Assembly (NCBI RefSeq): GCF_003269295.1 | Contig: NZ_QLTT01000001.1 | Location: forward strand, 639,635-703,634 | DNA: 64,000 bases | Direction: 5' to 3' | DNA from: Lentzea atacamensis | GTDB lineage: Bacteria > Actinomycetota > Actinomycetes > Mycobacteriales > Pseudonocardiaceae | Part shown: positions 53,318-60,514 of the stretch, one piece after another | Position numbering within the stretch: position 1 is the stretch's first letter | Layout of the letters: each line of letters starts with the position of its first letter | Position numbers and translations under genes: made by a program | Notes under the pieces: model-generated | Seen by the model: only the letters and a program-made list of their open reading frames with translations | Told to the model about the DNA's origin: nothing | Database searches by the model: none

Positions 53318-53840
53318 GCCCGCGCGTCACAGGCCCGCAAGCTCGTGGAACCGCTGTTGTCAGGCGAACTTCCGGCGCTCGCGGCACCGACGATCGTGGA
53401 CGGCTGGCTGCTGGAGGCAGTGCTGGTCGACCGCTCCGGGGACCAGCGCCGAGCACACGAGGCTCTCACGGAGGCGCTGGCCGCCGCGGAACCGTACGGC
53501 GCGCTGCGCCCGTGCTTCAACGCGGGCAAGCCCGTCCGCGACCTGCTGGCTCGCGGCGCGGGCCGCTTCGGCAGGCTGGAGTCGTTCGCCACCACCACGA
53601 TGACCGCGCTGCCCGCCGCGTCCACCGCCCCCGTCGACGTGCTGACGATCCGCGAACGCGACCTGCTCCTCGAACTGCCGTCGATGCGCACCACCGAGGA
53701 GATAGCCGACTCGCTGTTCGTCTCGGTCAACAAGGTGAAGACCCACCTGCGCGGCACCTACCGCAAGCTCGGCGTGAACCAGCGCCGCGACGCCGTGCTC
53801 GCAGCACGCCGGCCAGGCCTGATCCAGGGCCTGCTCCAGC
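53318..53840 (+). pseudogene. C-terminal remnant of a LuxR/MalT-type regulator
   Basis: A frame with no credible start reads ARASQARKLVEPLLSGE, then a TPR-like helix (RAHEALTEALAAAEPYGALR), and a LuxR HTH: VLTIRERDLLLELPSMRTTE followed by VKTHLRGTYRKLGVNQRRDA. The N-terminal ATPase and most of the TPR part are gone, and the natural stop appears lost. It is convergent with the patatin remnant, so the locus has decayed from both sides. Confidence 0.65.
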
Positions 53841-54035
53841 CGCGATTTGGCCCCTTGGTCCTGCTCGGCGCGAGCGCCACACTTGATCCACGCGAGCCCG
53901 CCGACACGATCGCCCGGCTCGTCTCACTCGCCACCGGCGAGCCAATTCCGCGCCAACGGCACCCCCGGCCGTGCGTTGCACCAGGCTGCGCACGGCCGGG
54001 TGGGGTGCCTCCACTTGCGCACAGGCTTCTGCGTG

Positions 54036-54828
54036 GTGAGCGACCACACAGATCATTGGGAAACACCCGGCACGCCGTCGCCGTTGTACGAAGCGGTCGG
54101 TGCGGTTCGTGTCCCCCGGGCCTCACCCAAAACGCCTTCGCGGAAGACCGTTCGGCTGGTACCGCGTCGTGCCCTCGCCGAGAGGTGACCGCCGCACCGA
54201 CCACCACACGCGTTTTCCTTGCAGAACAACAACTATCGACGGTGAGCGACCACACACGTCATCCGGAAACACACGGCATGCCGTTGCCGTTGAAGGGGAT
54301 GGTCGGTCGAGCTCCGCTGAGCCCCACCGCCGATCGCAAGCTCGCCCCAGGCCGTCGTACTCCCCCCAGGCGACGGTCTGAGGGCCTCCCGCAAGCCCGC
54401 CCTCAGGCCGCTGTACCCCCAGCTGCGGCCTGAGGGCTTCCTGCAGCCATCACACCGGTGCGCGAACCTCCTGGAGACGTCCGCCACCGACCCGAGCTTG
54501 CCCTCAGACCGTCGCGTTCTCCCCCGACGACGGCCTGGGGGCATCCACACCCGGCACCGCTTTCCTTGCAACAAAACAAGTTCCCCAGGGTGAGCGACCC
54601 CACAGGCCCACCGGGAAACACCAGACACCACGACACCGTTGAACACAGTGGCTGGTGCGGCCCAGGTCCCCCGGGCCTCACCCAAATCGCCTTCGCGGAA
54701 CACCGTCCGGCTGGTACCGCGTCGAGCCCACCGCCGAGAGGCGACCACCGCACCGGCCATCACCAGACTCGCCCTCAGGCCGTCAACTCTCCCCGACGGC
54801 GGCCTGGGGGCGTCCTGCCGCACAGCCC
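54036..54828. repeat. Degenerate direct repeats, three copies
   Basis: Three units begin with GTGAGCGACC at 54036, 54242 and 54590; the second and third are preceded by TTTCCTTGCA. Units 1 and 3 share a block of about 79 bp (54111-54189 and 54666-54744) that is about 90 percent identical by eye, containing CTGGTACCGCGTCG and GCCGAGAGG. No protein is supported on either strand. The block fills the gap after the ligase gene; similar text in other frames looks like translated repeat, not real genes. Confidence 0.75.
54344..54811 (-). repeat. Four related hairpins with shared arms
   Basis: Arms of the form GCCCTCAGGCCGTCG and CGACGGCCTGAGGGC occur four times: 54344-54385, 54399-54437, 54500-54542 and 54771-54811. 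The second is a perfect 13-bp stem; the others have a few mismatches or G-T pairs. All loops are about 13 bases and pyrimidine-rich. They lie in the region transcribed after ligA on the minus strand and could act as terminators or be a mobile repeat family. Confidence 0.75.
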
Positions 54829-56820
54829 TCAGGCGACGCCGGCCTCGATCAGCACCGTCCAGATCTCGCTCTGGTCGACCACCTCGACGCCGAGCTTCTC
54901 GGCCTTCGTCAGCTTGCTCGCGCCCACGCCGGCTCCGGTGATGAGCATGTCCGTGGTGGACGACACCGAGGACGCGGCGGTGGCGCCGGCGCGTTCGCAC
55001 ATCTTCTGGAACGTCGGGCGGGTCACCTTCTCGCCCGAGCGCGGGTCGCTGATCGAGCCCGTGATGACGACCGACTTGCCCGCGAGGGGTGCGCCGGCCA
55101 CCACCTTCGGCGGCAGGTCCTCCTCGCGCACGTCCAGGTTGACGCCTCGCTCGCGGAGGCGTTCGATCTCCGGGCGCAGGCGGGCCAGGTGGTGGGTCAG
55201 GGACTCGGCGACCTTCTGGCCGATGTCCTCCACGGCCACGAGCTTCTCGACGCCCGCGTCGGCCACCTCTTCCAGGGTGCCGAAGCCCGCACGGCACAGG
55301 CGGGCCGCGGTGCCTTCGGAGGCCATCGGGATGGAGAGGCCGATCAGGGCTCGGCGCAGACCGACCGAGCGGCTGCGGTCGATCGACTCGATCATGCGGG
55401 TCGCGGAGACCTCGCCGACGCGGTCGAACTCCAGGAGCCGTTCCCTGGTGAGGGTGTAGAAGTCCGACGGGTTCACCAGGTCGCCGGTTTCGGCGAGGCG
55501 TTCGATCCACACCTGGCCGATGGCGTCGATGTCGGCTCCTGCGCGGGACGACCAGTGGATCAGGCGGCGCACGGTCTGGGCGGGGCAGGCGCCGTTGGTG
55601 CAGAACAGCTCGCGGCTGTTGCCCTGCTCGGTCAGCGGCTGGGCGCAGGACGGGCACACCGACGGCGGGACGATCTCGCGCTCGGCGCCGGTGCGCTTGG
55701 AGGCGTCGAGCACGCCGGCCACGAACGGGATCACGTCGCCCGCGCGGCGGACCAGGACCGTGTCGCCGATCTTGATGCCACGGGAGCGGATGACCTCCTG
55801 GTTGGCCAGGGTGGCGCGGGTGACGGTGGTGCCGCCGACGAAGACCGGTTCCAGCCAGGCGACCGGGGCGATCTTGCCGGTCTTGCCGACGTCCCAGACG
55901 ACGTCGGTCAGGACCGTCGTCTTCTCCTCGGCGGCGAACTTGTAGGCGATGGCGCCGCGCGGGGAGCTCGAGCGGGTGCCGGCGGCGGCGTACGCGTCGC
56001 GGTTGGCCAGGCGCAGGACGGCGCCGTCGAGGTCGTAGTCGAGGTTGTTGCGCTGCCGCTCGATCGCGCCGATGAGCTCCTGCGCTTCGGCCGCGGTGGA
56101 GCAGTGGCGCATCTCGGCGACGCTGAAGCCGAGCTTGCGCAGGCCCGCGTCCAGGTCGGAGTCGGCGCTCTCGGGTTCCGTGGTCAGGTCGAACGCGAAG
56201 AACTGCATGCGGCGGCCCTCGACGGCCTTCGGGTCCTTGGCGCGCAGGGTGCCCGCCGCGGCGTTGCGGGGGTTGATCAGCGGCTTGTCGGGGTTCTTGG
56301 CGTTGTAGGCGTTGAACGTGGAGCGCAGCATCACGCACTCGCCGCGCACCTCGACCCTGCCCGGCGCGTCGACCGCGTCCGGCACGCCGTCGCACAATGC
56401 GCGCGTGAGGAACGTGACGTCGTCGCCCGTCGTGCCATCGCCACGCGTGACCGCGCGCGCGAGCCTGCCGTTCTCGTAGACCAGGGCCAGCGACAGACCG
56501 TCCAGTTTGGGCATGACGACCACGGGCTGGCCGGGGAAGCGGGTGAAGAACGCCTCGACCTGCTCCGGCTTGTTCGCCTTCTCCAGCGACAGCATCGGCC
56601 GCGAGTGCCGCACCGGCGCGTGCAGCACCGACGGCGCGCCCACGTGGTCCAGCGGGTTGTCCTCCGGCGTCAGCTCCGGGTGCGCGGCGATCAACGCGCG
56701 CAGCTCGTCCTCCACCGCGTCGTACTCGGCGTCGGCCACCAGCGGCGCACCCTGGTAGTACGCGTCGCGCAGCTCCGTGACCCGCGCGGCGAGCTCCTGA
56801 ATCCGGTCCCCAGCACTCAT
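54829..56820 (-). CDS. ligA: NAD-dependent DNA ligase, divergent LigA-type
   Basis: 663 residues from ATG 56820. Adenylation domain with the lysine motif VVMPKLDGLSLALVYENG (about 103-120), then the NPRNAAAGTLR block, an OB fold, the Cys4 zinc finger (CPSCAQPL, then CTNGACPAQ), HhH helices and a C-terminal BRCT domain (about 590-663). The domain order is complete but the sequence is unlike the usual actinobacterial LigA (for example the N-terminal Ia domain and KLDG context). It may be a second, accessory ligase. The start is 9 bp from an 18-bp palindrome. Confidence 0.85.
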   Translation of the reverse strand: MSAGDRIQELAARVTELRDAYYQGAPLVADAEYDAVEDELRALIAAHPELTPEDNPLDHVGAPSVLHAPVRHSRPMLSLEKANKPEQVEAFFTRFPGQPVVVMPKLDGLSLALVYENGRLARAVTRGDGTTGDDVTFLTRALCDGVPDAVDAPGRVEVRGECVMLRSTFNAYNAKNPDKPLINPRNAAAGTLRAKDPKAVEGRRMQFFAFDLTTEPESADSDLDAGLRKLGFSVAEMRHCSTAAEAQELIGAIERQRNNLDYDLDGAVLRLANRDAYAAAGTRSSSPRGAIAYKFAAEEKTTVLTDVVWDVGKTGKIAPVAWLEPVFVGGTTVTRATLANQEVIRSRGIKIGDTVLVRRAGDVIPFVAGVLDASKRTGAEREIVPPSVCPSCAQPLTEQGNSRELFCTNGACPAQTVRRLIHWSSRAGADIDAIGQVWIERLAETGDLVNPSDFYTLTRERLLEFDRVGEVSATRMIESIDRSRSVGLRRALIGLSIPMASEGTAARLCRAGFGTLEEVADAGVEKLVAVEDIGQKVAESLTHHLARLRPEIERLRERGVNLDVREEDLPPKVVAGAPLAGKSVVITGSISDPRSGEKVTRPTFQKMCERAGATAASSVSSTTDMLITGAGVGASKLTKAEKLGVEVVDQSEIWTVLIEAGVA

Positions 56821-56828
56821 GGGATGGA

Positions 56829-56846
56829 CGGTACCGGCCGGTACCG
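56829..56846. promoter_or_regulatory. 18-bp perfect palindrome before ligA
   Basis: CGGTACCGGCCGGTACCG reads the same on both strands and ends 8 bases upstream of ATG 56820. It may be an operator. The lack of a normal ribosome site in this stretch suggests it lies at or near the transcription start. Confidence 0.45.
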
Positions 56847-56866
56847 ACAATTCCGTGCAGTCGGGC

Positions 56867-56989
56867 TCAAGCCCTGTTCAAGCGCTCGTAGAGCCACCCG
56901 AACCGGTCAATTCGCCACAGCTGCGCGACCACGGCGAGTACCGCTCCGAACACCGTCGGCCACACCTCCGGGCCCACCACGCCGGGCAT
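56867..56989 (-). CDS. Short single-span membrane peptide ORF
   Basis: 40 codons from ATG 56989: MPGVVGPEVWPTVFGAVLAV, then an aromatic, charged end with WRIDRFGWLYERL. The hydrophobic helix followed by an aromatic-basic tail looks like a real small membrane protein or the end of one. No ribosome site is clear. It lies between ligA and the 76-residue gene on the same strand. Confidence 0.35.
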   Translation of the reverse strand: MPGVVGPEVWPTVFGAVLAVVAQLWRIDRFGWLYERLNRA

Positions 56990-57015
56990 GATCAACCCGA
57001 AGCCCGCCGATCCCG

Positions 57016-57246
57016 CTAGTCCCGCGGCCCTCTCAGCGTCAGAACCACCCGCAGCACGTGCTCGACCGCGGCCGGGAACAGGGCGCCCCGCAGCTCGTCG
57101 CGGTGCGCGAGCGTCTGGCCCGCGAACTCGACCATGCGCTCCGGCCCCATCCTGCGGACCACCAGTGCCGCGACCTCCTCCAGGTCGAGGCCGGGGTTGT
57201 CGAGGCGGGTCAGCGCGAACTCGACGATCAGCTCCTCATCGGTCAC
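57016..57246 (-). CDS. Small helical protein, unknown
   Basis: 76 residues from GTG 57246, preceded by AGGAGGT. It is acidic and mostly helical: LIVEFALTRLDNPGLDLEEV and VRRMGPERMVEFAGQTL. Upstream extensions are not conserved in style. No family recognised. It is divergent from the ammonia-lyase gene. Confidence 0.55.
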   Translation of the reverse strand: MTDEELIVEFALTRLDNPGLDLEEVAALVVRRMGPERMVEFAGQTLAHRDELRGALFPAAVEHVLRVVLTLRGPRD

Positions 57247-57343
57247 AGGCACCTCCTCCCCAGAGATTCGTCGGATTCTTCCACCGATACAGATCGAGAA
57301 CATGCGCTGGACCGACGATCGGCGCCACCGCACGCTGGTGCTC

Positions 57344-58354
57344 ATGAAGTTCATGCGGCCAGACGCCCGCGCCTGGAGGTGCCCGCCCGCACCCACCGGC
57401 GTGCGGGACTTCCACGCGCGACTTCCCGGCTACGCGCCCACACCCCTGACCGAGCTCCCCGCCCTCGCGACGGAACTCCGCGCCGACCGGCTGTTCGTCA
57501 AGGACGAATCCTCCCGGCTGGGGCTGCCCGCTTTCAAGGCTCTCGGCGCATCGTGGGCCGTTCACCGCGTTCTGGCAGACCAAACGGAACAGGTCACGCT
57601 CACCACGGCAACCGACGGCAACCACGGCCGCGCAGTGGCCCGCATGGCGCGCCTGTTCCACCAACGCGCGCACATCTTCGTGCCGCACAACGTCCACCCG
57701 CACGCCATCGAAGCCATCAAGGCCGAACAGGCTGAGGTCACGGTCGTCCGGGGAACGTACGACGACGCGGTCCGGATGGCCGCCGAAGCCGACGGAATCC
57801 TCGTCCAGGACATGGGATGGCCCGGCTACGAGCAGATCCCTGCCTGGATCGTCGAGGGCTACGGCACGCTGTGCGCCGAGATCGACGAGCAACTGCCGGA
57901 CGAACCCGACCTCGTCGTCATCCCGGTAGGCGTGGGTTCGTTCGCCCAGGCCGTGATCACCCACTACCGCAGCCGCGACTCGCGCACGAGACTCCTGGCC
58001 GTCGAACCGGACCAGGCCGCCTGCGTCCTGGCAAGCCTCATCGCAGGCGAGCTCAGGACCGTTCCCACGAGCGACACGATCATGGCCGGGCTCAACTGCG
58101 GCACACCCTCGGCCACCGCGTGGCCGTTCCTGCACAACGGCCTGGACGCCGCCGTGGCCATCTCCGACGCCGAATGCGCCCTGGCCGTCCGGGATCTCCA
58201 CGCCCTGAACGTCCACTCCGGACCCTGCGGCGCCGCATCACTGGCCGGGCTCCGCGCCGTCCGCGACGACCTCGGAGACCTCGGCACGGTCGTCCTCATC
58301 AGCACCGAAGGCAGCGCCGCCAACCCGTGGGGAGACTCCGGTGAATCCGCGTGA
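57344..58354 (+). CDS. PLP-dependent ammonia-lyase (diaminopropionate ammonia-lyase type)
   Basis: 336 residues from ATG 57344; ATG 57302 would add 14 residues. The fold-type II motif LFVKDESSRLGLPAFKALGA holds the PLP Lys; TTATDGNHGRAVARMARLF is the substrate loop and VVIPVGVGSFAQAVITHY the phosphate-binding region. A SIMAGLNC-like block (DTIMAGLNCGTPS) matches diaminopropionate ammonia-lyase. It eliminates ammonia from diaminopropionate or serine-like amino acids. The 3' end overlaps the M20 remnant by 14 nt, so originally the two formed an operon. Confidence 0.85.
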   Translation: MKFMRPDARAWRCPPAPTGVRDFHARLPGYAPTPLTELPALATELRADRLFVKDESSRLGLPAFKALGASWAVHRVLADQTEQVTLTTATDGNHGRAVARMARLFHQRAHIFVPHNVHPHAIEAIKAEQAEVTVVRGTYDDAVRMAAEADGILVQDMGWPGYEQIPAWIVEGYGTLCAEIDEQLPDEPDLVVIPVGVGSFAQAVITHYRSRDSRTRLLAVEPDQAACVLASLIAGELRTVPTSDTIMAGLNCGTPSATAWPFLHNGLDAAVAISDAECALAVRDLHALNVHSGPCGAASLAGLRAVRDDLGDLGTVVLISTEGSAANPWGDSGESA

Positions 58355-58642
58355 CCTGCTCGCCGAACTGATCGCCATCGACTCGGTCAACCCGGACCTC
58401 GTCCCCGGCGGCAACGGCGAGACAGCCATCGCCGACCACTGCACCGATCGGTTCAAGCACAACAACTTCGAGGTCCATCGCCTGGAGCAATGCCGGGGCA
58501 GGCCGTCGCTCGTCGCCGTCAGGAGAGGAACCGGCGGCGGCAAGTCGTTGATGCTCAACGGCCACATCGACACGGTCGGCACGTCCGGTTACGACGGCGA
58601 CCCGCTCGCGCCGGAGACAACGATCACCGGCTTCTGCGGCTG
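58341..58642 (+). pseudogene. Truncated M20 peptidase, N-terminal fragment
   Basis: From GTG 58341 the frame reads LLAELIAIDSVNPDLVPGG and SLMLNGHIDTVGTSGYDGDP, with the first zinc His in NGHIDTV. This is the start of an M20/ArgE-DapE family deacylase of about 380-400 residues. After about residue 93 (ending PLAPETT) the homology stops at a 24-bp sequence that is repeated at 59135. The rest of the gene is absent from the window. Confidence 0.75.
58619..58642. repeat. 24-bp direct repeat, copy 1
   Basis: AACGATCACCGGCTTCTGCG plus GCTG, identical to copy 2 at 59135-59158. It marks the breakpoint of the M20 gene and precedes the 58663 gene by 20 bp. Confidence 0.85.
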
Positions 58643-58662
58643 GCGGGGTAGGGTCCTGCCAG

Positions 58663-59130
58663 GTGAAGCGCTGCCAGATCTACTCCAGGCGCGACGATCT
58701 GCTCGTCGTGGCACAGGCGAGGACCGGCACCGGCTTGTGGATCTCCTGGCCACCGTTCACCAAGGTGCCGCTGGACGCGCCCGCCGAGGACATCGGGGCG
58801 CTCTTGCTGTCCGCCCTGGACAAGACCACGTACGACGTCCCGGCGCCGAACTTCCGCACCGATCCGATGCCCATCACACCGGTTCTCGCACTCGCCGGGG
58901 TGAAGACGTGGGGCGCGTTCGTCAAGGGCACCGAACTCGTCGGAGCCGAACTGGACGACGGGCGGCTCTCGCTCGTTCCCAGGGTGAACAGGGGCAGCCG
59001 TCGGGGCTTCGACCACCCGGACGCCGAGCAGATCGTGCGCGCCGCGGAGCTCGATCCGGCCACGATCGGGCAGCTGCTCAAGGACCTGTTCGGAGCGCCC
59101 GTTCGTCCGGGCGGCTCATCGACGTCCTGA
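58663..59130 (+). CDS. Small immunity-type protein (CdiI/DUF1436-like)
   Basis: 155 residues from GTG 58663. It contains CQIYSRRDDLLVVAQARTGT, LWISWPPFTKVPLDAPAEDI, VPAPNFRTDPMPITPVLALA and SRRGFDHPDAEQIVRA. The pattern resembles the contact-dependent inhibition immunity (CdiI, DUF1436-like) proteins of actinomycetes, which neutralise a polymorphic toxin; no toxin gene is adjacent, so it may be an orphan. It lies between two 24-bp direct repeats, as if gained or moved as one piece. Confidence 0.6.
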   Translation: MKRCQIYSRRDDLLVVAQARTGTGLWISWPPFTKVPLDAPAEDIGALLLSALDKTTYDVPAPNFRTDPMPITPVLALAGVKTWGAFVKGTELVGAELDDGRLSLVPRVNRGSRRGFDHPDAEQIVRAAELDPATIGQLLKDLFGAPVRPGGSSTS

Positions 59131-59134
59131 CCAG

Positions 59135-59158
59135 AACGATCACCGGCTTCTGCGGCTG
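59135..59158. repeat. 24-bp direct repeat, copy 2
   Basis: Identical to 58619-58642. It lies 4 bp after the stop of the 58663 gene and 30 bp before the zinc-ribbon gene start. Confidence 0.85.
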
Positions 59159-59188
59159 ATGGTGTATGGATGTGTTCGGGAGGGCGGG

Positions 59189-59566
59189 ATGCGTGATGAA
59201 GACATCGTGGCCGCGGCGCGCACGATCCGGACGGATCCGATGATCGGTTCGGTCGCTGAGCCGCTCGACGACCTGCTCGCACGCGCCGACGCCGGGGAAC
59301 GCGTGGCCGACGACATTCTGGAGCTGCTGACTGCCGAGCCCGCGCTGCGCGAGGAGATGCGCCGCCGTCTGCCGCAGGAACAGGACACCAGCCGCACGGC
59401 CGACCAGCTCGGGTCGTATCAGGCTCTGCCGGGACACGGGGCCCCGTCGGCGGAGATCCTCTACCGGTGTTCGACCTGCGACTACGAATACCCGATCTTC
59501 GAGGTCGGTGAGCCCGTCCCGGACAGCTGCCCGCGAGGGCACGGCCGGCTCGACCGGATTCGGTGA
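59189..59566 (+). CDS. Zinc-ribbon protein next to CHAT module
   Basis: 125 residues from ATG 59189 after GGAGGGCGGG. The N-terminal two thirds are helical (VAEPLDDLLARADAGERVAD). The C-terminal CSTCDYEYPIFEVGEPVPDS followed by CPRGHG forms a CxxC...C-x3-H zinc ribbon. It may be an adaptor. It starts 6 bp before the membrane protein gene, which is in turn coupled to the CHAT gene; the three look like a module. Confidence 0.65.
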   Translation: MRDEDIVAAARTIRTDPMIGSVAEPLDDLLARADAGERVADDILELLTAEPALREEMRRRLPQEQDTSRTADQLGSYQALPGHGAPSAEILYRCSTCDYEYPIFEVGEPVPDSCPRGHGRLDRIR

Positions 59567-59572
59567 CGCCGG

Positions 59573-60514
59573 ATGCTCAGTGCACTCGGGGCCGGCCTCG
59601 GGACCAAGGTCGCCGAGCGGTGGGCCGGTCTGCTCGGCTCCCCCGCGCTGGTGTTCTGGATCGGCGGCCTGCTGGCGTGGACGTGGGGACACGGCGGGTT
59701 CGCCGGTCCGAACTCGGGCTGGCGAGAGCTCGAACGCTGGTGGGCAAGGTCCTTCGGCACCACGTCCGTAGCCGTGCAGGCTTTCGTCGCCGTGCTGTTG
59801 TTGCTCCTGGTGGCGGGGTCGGCGCGGCTGGGCGAGTCGCTGATCTTCGGTGTGCTGCGGTTGCTGGAGGGCTACTGGCCGCGCTGGGCCCGGCCGCTCA
59901 GAGTCGTGATGGTCGCGTTGCGAGGAAGGGTCGTTCGTCGCCGTGCCGAGCGCTGGCGGGCGTTCGCCCGGCGTCGCGAGGAGCTCACGACCGCGGAACG
60001 CGCCGAGTACGCCTCCCTGAACCGGTGGCGGGCGGGTGTGCCGGCCGATCCCGGCGATCGGATGCCCACCAAGCTCGGTGACGTGCTGAGGGCGGCGGAA
60101 TCCCGGTCCCGGCACCGGTACGGTCTGGACGCGGTCGTCTGCTGGCCGCCGCTGTGGCTCGCCATGCCGGACACCGCTCGCGCAGAGGTTTCCGCCGCCC
60201 GCACCCAGCTGGACGACGGCGCGAGGTTGTGGTTGTGGAGCCTGCTTTTCTGCGTGTGGACGCCTTTCACGTGGTGGGCTCTGGGCGTCGCGCTGCTCGG
60301 CATGATCGTCGGCTACCGCGTGGCGCTGGCCGGATCCGCCACCTACGGCCGGCTCGTTCAGACGTGCTACGACCTGTACCGCAAGGACCTTTACGCCGCG
60401 TTGGGGCATGAAATGCCCACCGACCCGCAACTGGAGATCGAGGCAGGCCGGCGGCTGACGGCACACCTGGAGCGCGGTCCCGGACTCACGAGCGCGGCGG
60501 GAGAGGCAGGGTGA
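59573..60514 (+). CDS. Membrane protein coupled to the CHAT protease
   Basis: 313 residues. Two spans near the N-terminus (about 24-44 and 64-86), a charged cytoplasmic middle (about 110-200), and two more spans near 216-250 (LWLWSLLFCVWTPFTWWALG). A polar C-terminal tail ends the chain. No family recognised. Its stop overlaps the GTG of the CHAT gene (GTGA), so they are made together; it may anchor the CHAT protein or be its target. Confidence 0.75.
   Translation: MLSALGAGLGTKVAERWAGLLGSPALVFWIGGLLAWTWGHGGFAGPNSGWRELERWWARSFGTTSVAVQAFVAVLLLLLVAGSARLGESLIFGVLRLLEGYWPRWARPLRVVMVALRGRVVRRRAERWRAFARRREELTTAERAEYASLNRWRAGVPADPGDRMPTKLGDVLRAAESRSRHRYGLDAVVCWPPLWLAMPDTARAEVSAARTQLDDGARLWLWSLLFCVWTPFTWWALGVALLGMIVGYRVALAGSATYGRLVQTCYDLYRKDLYAALGHEMPTDPQLEIEAGRRLTAHLERGPGLTSAAGEAG

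Noticed and set aside
52805..54433. 542-residue plus-strand frame through patatin remnant, LuxR remnant and repeats
   Set aside because: Only 53318-53840 has family similarity. The first part is antisense to patatin and the last part translates the repeat block.
54036..54828. Possible CRISPR array in the repeat block
   Set aside because: Units are 200-350 bp, degenerate, with no short constant repeat and no cas genes.
54233..56395. 720-residue minus-strand frame overlapping ligA and the repeats
   Set aside because: It is a frame-shifted reading of ligA followed by translated repeats.
54655..56991. 778-residue plus-strand frame antisense to ligA
   Set aside because: It is a high-GC antisense frame; the minus-strand ligase domains are all present.
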